Of a DNA stretch of 64,000 nucleotides, positions 31,449-43,151 are shown in pieces. The DNA lies in assembly GCA_910574455.1 (NCBI GenBank), contig CAJSYZ010000002.1, positions 3,187,671 through 3,251,670 on the forward strand, written 5' to 3'. The DNA is from Trichaptum fuscoviolaceum. Lineage: Eukaryota; Basidiomycota; Agaricomycetes; Hymenochaetales; Trichaptaceae. The position numbers and the translations under genes are program-made. Positions within the stretch are counted from its first letter, which is position 1. Each line of letters starts with the position of its first letter. Below the pieces are notes generated by a model. That model did no database searches and was not told the DNA's origin. It worked only from the letters and a program-made list of their open reading frames with translations.

Positions 31449-33351
31449 ATGTCATACTACAATGCGATCAAGCAATATGCAGAGCTGCATCCGAAACCTT
31501 CTAACATCACCTATCAGTATGGTACTGCGGGCTTCAGAACTCTGTGAGCATATATGCATAGCAAATGTTGTTTTTATGCTGTTTTTTGTGCTTACCATCA
31601 AGCAGAGGAATTACGCTCGAGTCTGTTCTATTTCGAGTTGGGGTTCTTGCAGCCCTGCGAAGCAAGAAGCTGGACGGGAAAACGATCGGTGTCATGATAA
31701 CAGCATCACACAATCCCGAACAGGTATGCGTTATGCCTTCAGTGCCACTATATGCAACTAAACGGCCTTCAGGACAATGGTGTAAAACTAGTGGATCCCC
31801 GAGGCGAGATGCTTGAGGCAGCATGGGAGGGACATGCAACTACGCTGGCCAATGCACCGACCACTGAGGCTTTCCTTTCAGAAGTTGAGTCGCTGATCAG
31901 ACTCACCAAGATCGATATGCAGAAACCTGCAAGGGTAGTATATGCGCGTGATACTCGCCCTACTGGCCCTATGCTTGTTGCAGCTCTTGAAGATGGTCTG
32001 AAAGCACTAAATGCCGAAGCAAGGAACGAAGGAGTCAAGACTACTCCTATCCTTCATTACTTTGTCCGATGCATTAACAGCAAAGGGACCAAGGAAGAAT
32101 ATGGCGAGGACACAGAGGAAGGCTATATGAAGAAGCTCAGCGGTGCATTCAAGAAGCTTGTGGTATGTGTCTTCCATTCTAAACTTGATTTCGTCTAAAC
32201 AGTCTTCAGGCCGGAAAGAGCACTTCTGGTCCCCTCATTGTGGATTGCGCAAACGGTGTTGGCGCCCCAACGGCTGATTTACTTTCGCAATATCTAGGAG
32301 ATGTGCTAGTTTTGAAGCCAGTGAATACTGCTATCACGAGTGCGGGGGCATTGAATAATGCCTGTGGCGCAGACTACGTTAAAACGTCACAACGCATGCC
32401 GCCCTCCCTGCAAGGAGTACTCAAAGCGGGGGAGCGCGCCTGCAGTCTTGATGGAGATGCCGATAGATTGATTTACTTCTACTTGGACGAGCGCAAGCAG
32501 TTCCATATGCTAGACGGGGACAAAATTGCCTCTTTGGTGGCGGCTTTCATTGTCGAACAGGTTAAGTTGGCGGGCTTGGAAGACAAAGTGGAAGTCGGTG
32601 TCGTTCAGACCGCCTATGCGAATGGTGCATCTACGAAATACCTATCTGAGGTTAGTTTCCTTTTAGTAAATTCGAAAACAACTGCTTAGATTTTATTAGC
32701 GTCTTCCAGTAAGATGCGTTCAGACAGGTGTCAAGCATTTGCATCATGCAGCTGAGCACTATTCGGTTGGAGTTTATTTCGAAGCAAATGGTCATGGAAC
32801 TGTTTTATTTTCATCGACGGCGCTCACCACGTTTGAAGAGCACAAACCCAGCACACCTGCACAACAAACCGCTCTAAATCACCTTATCAACTTGACCGAG
32901 TTGATAAATCAGACTGTTGGGGATGCCCTATCTGATATGCTCCTGGTTGAGGTTGTCCTCGCGCATAAGTCTTTCTCTGGTGTAGAATGGGATTCACTGT
33001 ATTCTGATCTGCCGAATCGGCTCGTGAAAGTTGTAGTCCGGGATCGCAGTATCTTCAAGACCACAGACGCAGAACGCCGCCTTGTGAGCCCGGCAGGTCT
33101 GCAACAGAGGATAGACGAACTTGTGCGGAAGTATGACGGTGGCCGGTCCTTCGTGAGACCGAGCGGCACGGAAGATGTAGTCCGAGTATATGCAGAAGCT
33201 ATATTGAGGCCTCAGGCTGATGGTGCGTCGCATGATTTCTCGCCTTTGACTCGATGCTAATGGCTATCCAGAACTCGCATTCAGGGTGGCAGGCCTTGTT
33301 TATGATTTCACCGGCGGTGATCCTGCGACCCGTCCGAGGGAGTTTTTGTAA
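31449..33351 (+). CDS. PCM1: Phosphoacetylglucosamine mutase
   Basis: Six exons, join(31449..31543,31606..31723,31773..32162,32210..32650,32700..33222,33272..33351), 548 aa. It interconverts GlcNAc-6-P and GlcNAc-1-P on the way to UDP-GlcNAc, used for chitin, N-glycans and GPI anchors. Marks of the alpha-D-phosphohexomutase family: [10 protein letters not shown] near the N-terminus, active-site phosphoserine loop [10 protein letters not shown], Mg-binding [10 protein letters not shown], sugar-binding [15 protein letters not shown] and phosphate-binding [15 protein letters not shown]. Length fits yeast PCM1 (557 aa). The next gene, on the same strand, starts 347 bp downstream. Confidence 0.96.
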
Positions 33352-33698
33352 AGTTCTGTGGGACACGAAGAGGGAAAGTTTGTGTACATTTGGATTTGAG
33401 TTGGGATGTGCTCTTTAGATGTCAGATATGCTGCCAGTAGTGATTGTTTTGCGTACTGCTCGTCGAATATGCTAAATGAAAGAAAATAATGTACCACCCG
33501 TTTTTCCCTTGTGCGACTTGAAAGAATGCTAGCAAGCAATACGCACGTCACTGGGCGCGCCACTTGCGCGAGTTGAGAGTACGTGTTCATGGCGTGCTAT
33601 ATGGTCGAGTCATTACTGGCAGGCGGCCGAGAATTATTTAATCCTGGATGTTATTTACCTTTTCTCTTCGCTGCTCTTTGTTTCGTGATCGTTGAAGA
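33352..33698. other. Intergenic between PCM1 and DUG3-like genes
   Basis: This 347 bp holds the PCM1 3' UTR and the promoter of the next gene. A T-rich stretch runs just before the DUG3-like ATG (about 33650-33685). No open frame or repeat was recognised. Confidence 0.5.
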
Positions 33699-35344
33699 AT
33701 GTGTCGCTTCGTGATGTACAAGGGCACCTCGCCCGTCCAGCTCTGCCATGTGCGGATATTCGTGTCTCAATTTCACTGCTTTTGGTCTCTAATCAACACT
33801 CAAATGTTCCACTACAGCTTCTCACTAAACCAGCGCACTCCATCATCAACCAGGCTTTCGACTCGCGACTGAGAGTTGATAGGAGAAATCCGATTAACGG
33901 TGATGGGTTTGGAGTAGGTGAGCTCAGGATTTTCCCTGAAATGAACGGGCGGCCTCACAGATCAATAGGCTGGTATGACACCGTGTACGATGAAGAGTTA
34001 GGCAGCCAACCGTGCATATTTACTTCTGTAACACCAGTAAGTGTTTAGTGTACCGCTCATTAGTATCGATCTGACAGTTGATGTTAGGCTTGGAACAATA
34101 TCAATCTTGTTCGATTAGCGGAGAAGATTAAGTCGCCACTGGTGTTGTGAGTAGGTTTCATACATGTCGACGGTCACGGCTGGAGTTGAAGAATTTACTA
34201 GTGCTCATGTCCGAGCAACGACTGCTGGTTCTCTTTCTTTGGACAATTGCCATCCATTCGTTCATGGCAAACTCATGGTCAGTTAAAAGATGGCATTGGT
34301 CGGGTTCAAGTTGCGTTGCATCTAACTTTCTATCATCCTTAAGTTCATGCACAATGGTGGAATCGCCGATTTTGCAAAGATAAAACGGAGACTTCAATCA
34401 TCATTACCCGACGAAATCTTCAACGTTCCCCAGGGAAACACAGGTATTGCATGTTATTCGATGCTGCGACGACCACTTCCCTCACTAACCTGCCTAATTT
34501 ATTGGTTAGACTCTGAATGGGCCTTCGCACTATTTTTATCAAAAGTATCTCTTTTCTTCTATTCGGAGTCGGAGAAACTGATGCTTATCCTGGCAGCTAC
34601 CGGATGCCAACGCAAGGTCATTCTCACCACTAGTGTTAAAGCAAGCCATGCTAGACACTATAGCTTCCCTGAATGAATACGCCCGCGAGGCTGGTATTAC
34701 AGAGGTCAGCATCGCTTGGTTCTTTGTTCCACGCGAAATAACACGGGTTTCTGTGCACAGCCCAGCCTCATGAACTTCTGTCTAACCGACGGAGAAACCG
34801 TGGTAGCAACACGATATATCTCGTCTAAAGTGGATGAGGCTGCATCTTTGGTAAATGATAGTAACCCATGTCCGTGCCGGTGGTGAGGCTAACGTATGCT
34901 TCTTAGTGGTTCTCTTCGGGCACTGCTTTCTACGAATATGCTAAAGGCGGGCACTATAAAATGTCGAAAGCAGATAAACGTGAAAACATCATCATGGTGC
35001 GTCTCTAACTCATGGAGATTCCGATATATACGAACGATGATCCCCCCTTGAATACAGGTCGCGAGTGAACCTCTGACATTTGAGAAAGGTTAGTTCATTG
35101 TTTTGTTTTGCGGACTTCCATGTGCTCATCGTGTTCACCTCATTGCATAGCCGACTGGATGGAGATCCGGACGAACAACATGATTGTTATTACACCCAAG
35201 ATGAACCTTTTGCAAATCCCCATTGTAGACGAGTTTTATGTCCCTCCATCGGACCCAGCGGCGCCAACGCGTACAACAAGTTTCGTTGAAGAAAAAGGCT
35301 TCCTTAGTACGCGTATTCCCGTCCAAACAGGACCGGTCCATTGA
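33699..35344 (+). CDS. DUG3: DUG3-like class II glutamine amidotransferase
   Basis: Twelve exons, join(33699..33749,33818..33917,33969..34036,34088..34146,34202..34277,34344..34443,34510..34544,34597..34704,34761..34850,34907..34996,35058..35088,35151..35344), 333 aa. Start MCRFVMYKG places the N-terminal nucleophile Cys at position 2, as in all class II (Ntn) amidotransferases. Other marks: NGDGFGVGWY, FAHVRATTAGS, NCHPF and FMHNGGIADF. In yeast Dug3 works with Dug2 to hydrolyse glutathione in the cytosol independently of gamma-glutamyl transpeptidase. The C-terminal half (WFSSGTAFYEYAKGGHYKM, ITPKMNLLQIPI) follows Dug3. The gene is very intron-dense, with a 31-nt and a 35-nt exon. Confidence 0.92.
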
Positions 35345-35873
35345 ATCGCGGACATCGTCATTGTTATCCATCAGGACTTCGAGGTTGGTGTAATGTTTTG
35401 TAGTGTATTGTTTTTGCTTTCTTGTTGTGTTCGTGGATGTGCTTCCATTATTTCTTTACTGTAGCTAACATGCTTCATCATATCATCTCGCCTATAGACG
35501 CCAAAGTGCATATGATTCTCTAGCTCCATCCAGTGCTTGCCCACACGGACCTCCGAATGGTCTTTATTAGTCGTTATTATGTGCTTTCGCACTCCAAACA
35601 CGCTGTTTAGCTGACACGCTTGGGTACAGTAAGGCACGCAACCTCATTGCCTTCCACATATGCACCAATCATTGCTGGTGTTGATTCTACTCAGTCCGGG
35701 CCGTCTACTTCCGCTTCAAATTCTGTTGACGCAGACAGTTTCCTGGAACCTGCCATACCGATGTTCGGCGATTATGTGGGACTCAGCTTCGCCATCTTTG
35801 ATTGACCGCATCTACATCTTCAGATCACTGCCAGCATACAAATGGACAAGAGAATGCATTACAACCGTCTCAC
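35345..35873. other. Intergenic between DUG3-like and cupin genes
   Basis: This 529 bp contains only short open frames without recognisable domains. It should hold the DUG3-like 3' UTR and the cupin promoter. Nothing else seen. Confidence 0.5.
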
Positions 35874-36698
35874 ATGGTCGACCCCCTCTCCTCAATGCTT
35901 CAGAGACTAATTTCTTACATCTTCCCAGCGCTCGCACAGTCTGAGCCACCACCGCCTATCCGCCGGGTCGTAACCGGACATAACGCGCATGGAAAGGGCA
36001 CAGTCAAGAGTAATACACTTATCCCGGGCGAGGTTGGTGTGATGGCAGGTTATCAGCACTTCTGGATGACTCGCTGAGAATATCAATATTAGGACTGCAG
36101 TGATATACCGGGAGGCCAAGGTCTTCGGTCAGGAGCACTCTGGACGACTGAGTCTGTGCCGTCCAAAGACAATAATATTGAGTTCGTCAAGCTGGTGTCG
36201 TACTCCCAATGGCTTGATTGACATCTATCCTGCAGCACGGACGGTGCTGAACGTCATATCGCTGGTCAGGGTCTCATAATGAGGAACGGAACCAATCTTA
36301 GATTCACAGATCTGGCCCCAGGTGAATCTTCGCCCATGGTAAGCGCCTAAGTTTGCCCAAGTACCATATCGCGTGATAGCGTTTACCGTGTGCTCTGACA
36401 GCATCGGACAAGCTCTGTGGACTACAACACGTTGAGTGAGTAAATTGTGAAGCGACCTTTGAGGGAAAATGTTAAAAGCATGTTTTCTTGACTTCCAGTT
36501 TCTGGGAAATTAATTCTTGTCATGGACGATGGGAATGAGACGCTCATCGACAAGCCGGGTGACACGGTTGTGATGAGAGGAAGCATGCATGCCTGGCGTA
36601 ATCCTGGTCCAGGTTGGACGAGATGGGTTAGCGTACTAGTAGATGCGGATCCGGCAGTCGTGAATGGGGAGCGCTTGGCCGATGTATGGGAGGCATAG
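35874..36698 (+). CDS. Small cupin-fold protein
   Basis: Five exons, join(35874..36032,36093..36181,36236..36338,36402..36435,36499..36698), 194 aa, phases consistent. After an N-terminal stretch with IRRVVTGHNAHGKGTVKS, it reads GALWTTESVPSKDNN, MRNGTNLRFTDLAPGESSP-HRTSSVDYNTLISGK, then PGDTVVMRGSMHAWRNPGPG. These are the two cupin motifs: a likely metal-binding His in motif 1 (HRTSS) and another in motif 2 (MHAW). Such single-domain cupins are common in fungal genomes and their reactions are mostly unknown; some act on aromatic or polyketide intermediates. It ends 135 bp from the convergent rhamnose-dehydrogenase-like gene. Confidence 0.82.
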
Positions 36699-36832
36699 TA
36701 CGACATGTACCCGTAGCACCAGAGGCTTGAAAGCACAAAGAGTTACGCAGATTGACGGATAAACGTATGAGGCATTGTCCTATCAATGTCTGGGAAACAT
36801 GAATGAGTTTTTACAGATTGCGAATCGCGTTA

Positions 36833-37875
36833 TCACTGAAGGTTGACGAAGAGTCCACCGTCGACCAGGAGGGAGGCGCCTGTGACGTACCGCGCCAGGT
36901 CGCTCGCAAGAAACACGATGGGACCCGCCACATCCTCCGGAACTACCCATCAGAATTACTTGCTTGAATAATGAAATGGTATATTGTGAAGGCTTACCTC
37001 CAAGGCGACCTAAAACAGTACGCTTCACCGTATATTCCCGCTTTGTTTCGTCTGACAGGTCTTCTTTGTTTATATCCGTTGCGATAGTGCCCGGAAGTAC
37101 AGCATTACACCGAATGTTGTACTTACCGAGAGCTACCGCACAGCTCTGCATGAGGGACAACAAGGCTGCCTTCGTCGGAGTATAGTGACTATCCGTCAAC
37201 GTGAATTGCATTCCAAGAGGCCGAGACATGAATAAAGGACGTACCATTGCATTCCACCTCCAACAAGTGCGGAGATCGATGAAACTGCGATAATAGCACC
37301 TCCTTGAGGTGATTGGTCCCTCATTTGATTTGCAACGGCTTCTCAAGCAAATTAGAAAGTTCGATGCCATTTGAGCTGATGAATTACCTTGAACAATGTA
37401 GAAAGAGCCATCAAGGTTGACCTGCCTTGTCCGTTCCCAAGTTTCGATCGGCATGGCGAGGAACTCTGAGAAAGGGCAGATTCCCGCATTGCTGACAAGA
37501 ACGTCTTCGTATAATCAGCAGGGCACACATAACTGGAATAGGTAGAGGATACCTATTCTACCAAAGGCTTTCACGCCTTCTTCGGTAATCTACATTCCAG
37601 TCAGTCCTGTTGAGGAGATGGTCATATTCAGCATTCACCTTCGAAGATGTTTCCCTCTCGGCAATATCTCCTGGTACAAGTACCACTTTGCAGTCACGAT
37701 ATTCTGAGATTATTTCCTTTCTCAACCCTTCCGCCTCTGAAGTCGTTACTTCGTCTCCGTAGTAGTGAACCACCAGACCAGTAGCTCCTTGTTTGGCAGC
37801 TTCAACAGCAGTTGCACGCCCAATCCCCCGCGATGCGCCCGTTACGCATACTATTTTACCAGTGAGGAGACTCAT
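36833..37875 (-). CDS. L-rhamnose 1-dehydrogenase-like SDR
   Basis: Six exons, complement(join(36833..36942,36998..37188,37245..37338,37388..37504,37553..37589,37639..37875)), 261 aa. Rossmann motif [20 protein letters not shown], catalytic Ser in [12 protein letters not shown] and YTPTK. The C-terminal block [18 protein letters not shown] and [20 protein letters not shown] closely resemble my memory of the yeast (Scheffersomyces) L-rhamnose 1-dehydrogenase of the non-phosphorylated L-rhamnose pathway. That enzyme oxidises L-rhamnose to the rhamnono-lactone with NAD(P)+. None of the other pathway genes (lactonase, dehydratase, aldolase) is in the window, so the substrate is inferred. It is divergent from the KARI paralogue. 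Confidence 0.85.
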
Positions 37876-38350
37876 CGACAGAGCAAGGATTGGAACACAG
37901 ATATCAGGCGACTGCCCATCATCATATTATTGTTCAGTGATCCACACGAATAGACCCATGGCAAGAAACTTCCATCGACAGAGAGAGTGAGTTGCGGGGC
38001 TGTCCGGACCGGCATTTGAGAACGTGACAGCGGCCCGTACTTTGACGCACAAACAAATTGCGTTGCCTAAGTTAAGGGTGATGTTCACAACGATGGAGCT
38101 GTGGCCTTGGCGCGCATAGGCCTGCACGTAGATTATGTTGAGTTTCGTTCGAATCTTCAGTATCTGAATCGAAAACGGACCGCCGGCTACGTTTGGACGG
38201 TCATGCGTGTATTCGTTTTCAGTCTCGACTTCCATTGTCCGGAGCGGAACGTACAGTGGCTTCCGCAAGCTTGCTTCTGTAGATATTTAAACTGATCATG
38301 CGCGACATGATGTAGGGAGAGCTAGGTAACTCTTGCCCTTTATCAACGCC
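37876..38350. other. Divergent promoter region, SDR and KARI paralogue
   Basis: This 475 bp lies between the two start codons. Short open frames are present on both strands without recognisable domains. No TGACTCA site was seen here, unlike the HIS7/SER3 promoter. Confidence 0.5.
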
Positions 38351-39813
38351 ATGCCTGCAGCCAGAATGTCAGCATGTAGTTCTATAAGTGTGCAATGGAA
38401 GACTCACTTTTAGCTTTAATAGTTACTATGATGCGGATGCTGACTTGTCTCTCCTCGATGGAAAGACTATAGTTTTCCTTGGGTAAGCTTACCGGCCGGT
38501 CCCCGAGGTGCAAGCGCTAATAATGTGTATACTTGAAGATTCGGCAACCAAGGAGCCGCCCAAGCACAAAATTTGCGTGATTCTGGCATTCCTAATGACA
38601 AGATTTTGGTAGCGAACCGCCCTGACAGCTATGCCGATGACGCAAGGTCAAAGGACTTCACTGTCACACAAGATTTCACAGAAGCGGCGAAAGTTGCAGA
38701 TGGTATGAAGCCCAGACTCGATGAGCGCGAAAACAGGGATGCTGAAGCCTTTGCAGTGCTTTTCCTTTTGATTCCAGACCAAGTGCAGCCCCGCGTATTC
38801 AATGAAAAATTTGCGCCCAACCTTAAGGAAGGATGCACAGTCGTGGTTGCAAGTGGATACAACGTTTTCTATAAACTTCTTGACCTCCCAGCGAAAAGCA
38901 ATGTTGTAATGGTCGCGCCAAGGTGAGTGCCCGCAAAGCGAAGAGAGCACTAGCTTACAGACATCTGCAGAATGATTGGATCTTCAGTGAGGTCGCTATA
39001 TGAGAAGGGAAAAGGCTTTCCGTGCTTTGTCTCCGTTGAACAGGATGGCGCCGGCAAGGCTCACGAGATTGCACTCGCACTTAGTCGCGCGATCGGTGCG
39101 ACGAAGGCAGGCGCCATAGAATCCTCAGTAAGAGAAGAGACGGCAATGGATCTTTTCGCTGAGCAGGCGTTGTGGCCAAATATTATTGTCCTTTTCCAGT
39201 GAGAGTAATTTTTGCGGCTCAGAATGCCGACACTGAAATTTATACTCCCAGACAGGCATTCAGTGTTCTGAAAGAGGCAGGTTGCTCGGATGAAGCACTG
39301 TGCTACGAGATGTGCGTGCACCTGATGATCACTCTTCAATAATCGGCGACTGACGTAGAATGTAATAGGTGGATGTCTAAAGAACCCGCTGAAATATTCG
39401 AGCGGGCTGCCGAAGAAGGCTTCATTCAGCAGGTATGAGTATTCTTTAATTATAGTTTAAAGTGAATTGCTCACAGATTCCCGTAGTTAAAACACCACTC
39501 GACGGTATCGCAGTATGGACAACTCAGTGGCGCCCTCTCGCTTGATGGAAGCACGATTCGCAAGCATTTCGAAGACATTCTTCACAACCAGGTAAGTGAT
39601 TCCTTTATACGTTATATAAATGACAGATGGCTAATGTGAACAACTTGTACGAAGGTTCTCAACGGCAAGTTCTGCCAGGAGTTCAGCAAGATCGAAGGGG
39701 CGCTCGAGAAGGAGGGTGATGAGAATCCTCTCAATGAATTGTACAAGAAAAGTGAGGCATCGGAACTGGGGCAAGCAGAGAAGAGAGTTCGTACTAGATT
39801 GTCTTCTGCATAG
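38351..39813 (+). CDS. Ketol-acid reductoisomerase paralogue without transit peptide
   Basis: Nine exons, join(38351..38367,38414..38482,38539..38702,38757..38922,38971..39198,39252..39311,39369..39432,39487..39591,39655..39813), 343 aa. The start MPAARIFNSYYDADADLSLL leaves no room for the usual mitochondrial presequence of fungal ILV5 (about 400 aa). KARI marks are kept: LDGKTIVFLGFGNQGAAQAQ, LLIPDQVQP, VEQDGAGKAHEIALA, the metal-ligand block REETAMDLFAEQ, the second acidic pair in SDEALCYE and STVSQYGQLSG. Canonical KARI reduces and isomerises acetolactate in valine/isoleucine synthesis. Here the substrate and location are uncertain. Exon 1 is just 17 nt; an extra upstream exon cannot be excluded. 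Confidence 0.85.
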
Positions 39814-40070
39814 TTGCCTCGAATGTTGCGTACATGAGTCAAGTATTCCAACTTGTTACAGACATTTGAGCGTCGAGCTTTTGAGGTCAGATATCCGGGA
39901 AGATGGATGGACAAAGCAGCAAACTTTTCCGTCACCGGCAGTGATTTTAAGGTTCAAGTTTCTGCTGACATACATTTTCCCGCGCTTAAGAAAAACACTG
40001 CACCCATCACAACTGGCGCCCCTTACATTCTATACACTCCTGTCTCTCAATCAGAATAAAGTCAACCAAG

Positions 40071-42484
40071 ATGTCCTCTCCCAATGGAAAGATGGATGTT
40101 GACAGAAGTCCAGGTCCAAGATCGTAAGTGAATGTTCCTTAATACAACCTCCGAGACTAACGGTATAATAGCTCGCGCAATAATTCTGTCGAAACTCACA
40201 GAACTCGCCGCTCTCATAGGTCCCGTTCTAGGTCTCAGGAGAGGCGCAGCTCAAAATATGACAAGCCAGATGGTGAAAAGCGTCGTTCTGACAGAGAGAG
40301 GAGCCATCGTGATCGCGACCGTGACTCGAGAAGGGAACGACGTAGCCGATCTCGCGACCGCTCTCACCGCGACCGTGACCGCGAAGGCTCTGGCAGAGAC
40401 AAAGACAAGGCCGATAGAGAGAGGGGCTCAGAAAGAGATCGTAAACGAGACCGCGAAGAAGAGCACCGGCACCGCGAGAGGGATCGTGATAGGTCCGTCC
40501 GGGACAGAGATATTGAACGTGACGATAGGGATCGCAGAGAGCGCCGTCGTAAGCGCGGTGGAGACGGTGACGATGCTTCAGAACACCGTGAATACGATGA
40601 ACGGAGCAAGAGAAAGCGTGAAGGTGATATTGACATCGCCCCATCTGTGGCTGATCTACCTCCCCCACGTAGGGCCCGTTCGAAGGACTCCGACCGTCGT
40701 TCTATTCGAAGTGGGCGTGATGCGCGCGATGAATTCGATGATGGAATTAGGCCATTAAGAAAAGAAATTGATAAGCGAGAACGCGGAATAGATCGCCGTC
40801 CGTCAGCAACGCCTATAGATGATGATACTCGTTCCAACGGCTCACACCGACGTATCCCATCTCCTGTTATACAGTGAGAGTTTCGAACATGATCGACTTG
40901 TTTTTTGTCAGCTTACATCATTTTAGGCGCCAGTCTCCGACATATGACGCTACAGATCCTTATAACGACGAACCACGGGAAGATGATTCGGAGGCTCGAT
41001 CTGTGTTTGTCTCTCAGCTTGCCGCGCGAATGACAGCCCGTGATCTGGGCTATTTCTTTGAAGATAAACTTGGCGAAGGCGCTGTCTTAGACTCTCGCAT
41101 TGTCACTGACAGACTTTCGAGGCGTTCGAAAGGGTGAATCCTACCATAATTTATTGATTTTCGAAGCTGCTCACTATTATAAAGAATCGCTTATGTGGAA
41201 TTCCGCTCCGTCGAACTTGTCGATCAGGCCATTGCCTTGACAGGTACAATTGTCATGGGTTTGCCTATTATGATACAGCACACTGAAGCTGAACGGAACA
41301 AAACTCATGCTGGCGACGGGTATGTGATATTTGATCTGATCCTGTATATAAACTGATCACTCTATCGACTGATATAGGAGCATTAACTTGCCCCCTGGTG
41401 CAAGTAGCCGTGGCGCAACGTGATTAGATTTCGACTTTTCCCTAAACTATTACTGACGAGTTCACTTTTTTGCCAGTCTATACGTTGGTTCTTTGCATTT
41501 CAATCTTACGGAATCAGATATCAAGCAGGTTTTCGAGCCGTTCGGAGAACTAGATTTTGTCGACCTTCATAAGGACCCTACTACGGGACGTAGCAAGGGT
41601 TACGCATTCATTCAGTACGCCTTCAATTCGTTATTTTCTAGTCTAATTCTGATTACCTTTGTTATAGCTATAAGCGTGCTGAAGATGCAAAGATGGCGTT
41701 AGAACAAATGGAAGGATTTGAGCTCGCTGGGCGAACTGTAAGTCTCCCGCTCAAAAAGGAAAAAAAAACTACGACTTACAAATTTGTTAAGCTCCGCGTA
41801 AACACTGTCCATGAAAAGGGACAGATCAAGTATATGTCGCAAGATTCTCTGGAGGAGAATGGCGGTTCGTATTATTACAAACCGCACGTCCCATGATTAT
41901 TAACGTTCTTTCAGGCGGTAATTTGAACGCAGCATCTAGACAAGCGCTAATGCAGAAACTTGCCAGAATTGAGCCTACACCTACGCTAACACCGACTGTG
42001 TGCGCTTCCATACCTCCCACTGTCGTGATTAATCTCTCACTCATAACTCTGTACAGTAACAAGCCGACAATTGCTCAGACTATGACGTCGAAGTCTGTCC
42101 TATTGCGTAACATGTTCAATCCAGAAGAGTATGTGCTTATCACAATCTCATATTGCGTGTGCTTACTCCAGTGATTTGTTGTTATAGGGAGTCCGAACCT
42201 GATTGGGATACGGATCTCGCAGAAGATGTAAAAGGCGAGTGCCAGAGCAAATATGGTTCTGTTATCCACATCAAGGTTGAGAAGGACTCAGAGGTGTGTC
42301 CGCAACCAACCACTGAAAGGCGATGTAAATATTGACACATAATCAATAGGGCGAAATTTACGTTCAGTTTGACAGTGTTGATTCAGCTAGGAAGGCTATT
42401 GAAGGGCTAAATGGTCGCTGGTTCGGCGGAAAGCAGATCACTGCCATGTTTATTTCCGACGCGATTATGCAAGCGCACCGGTGA
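40071..42484 (+). CDS. rsd1: RBM39/Rsd1-like splicing factor
   Basis: About twelve exons. The protein starts MSSPNGKMDVDRSPGPR, followed by a long Arg/Asp/Ser-rich RS-like domain (about residues 20-190). RRM1 begins SVFVSQLAARMTARDLGYFF and continues AYVEFRSVELVDQAI. RRM2 begins LYVGSLHFNLTESDIKQVF with RSKGYAFIQ. The third, UHM-type RRM runs from LLRNMFNPEE to RWFGGKQITAMF and contains the R-W-F tripeptide that binds Trp-containing ligand motifs. This is the CAPER-alpha/RBM39 layout (S. pombe Rsd1), acting with U2AF at 3' splice sites and in transcription. Exon ends such as 41135 and 41622 were judged by frame. The RS repeats produce long meaningless frames on both strands. Confidence 0.92.
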
Positions 42485-43151
42485 TGGCTCATACTTGCCT
42501 CTTTGCTGTGACGACCATGACGCCGATTTTACGAGCTTTTTTCCTAGGGTTTTGATCGAATCTTGGCACAAGTGCTGAGAATGCTTGAAGAGAACGTGAC
42601 AGATTTACTCCGTTTCTTTTCCTTTCTTTTTCATACGCGATTATGGGTGAAATATCTATGATTGTGCGCTGTTACATATTCACTCCTATTTGCTTTCTTT
42701 TTCAGGTGCGATAGAGACGGTGATTTCTAGCAAACTAACTCTTCGCAGATTCTCTATATTACTCCCGATGTCATTTAGCATTAAATGTGGTAAACCATAA
42801 AACTGTTTCTTGTCCTATCACCGTTGTGTTATTTTAGATTTTCAACAGGTCTTCACGAAAAGGCGACTGGTTTTTTTAACCATATTCAAGACATATGCAT
42901 GTAAATGGTATGTTCGATTTGATGCCGAGATTGGCTATGAATCGTCATTGTAATCGATGCGCACTCTATAGGCTGGGCAATCACGCATCCATTTCGCAAC
43001 GACGTGGACAAGAGAACAGGAGGTTTGTTCGAAATATTTAATCTAATGACTAACTATAATGTAGCTTTAAGAGGGTATACGTCATGTACCAACACCATAC
43101 CCGATATCTAGTCTATATAATAAACCACTTGCAAGATCTTGAAGCGTTGTC
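42485..43151. other. Convergent intergenic region
   Basis: This 667 bp lies between the stop of the RBM39-like gene and the stop of the thioesterase. It is A/T-rich, with only short open frames, and presumably carries both 3' UTRs. Nothing else recognised. Confidence 0.5.

Noticed and set aside
40132..40758. 208-codon frame in the RBM39-like gene
   Set aside because: It is the alternative frame of the Arg/Asp/Ser-rich repeat region; the RS-domain frame links correctly to the RRMs.
40228..40837. Antisense frames of about 150 codons
   Set aside because: Reverse-strand reading of the same repeats; no domain or start context.
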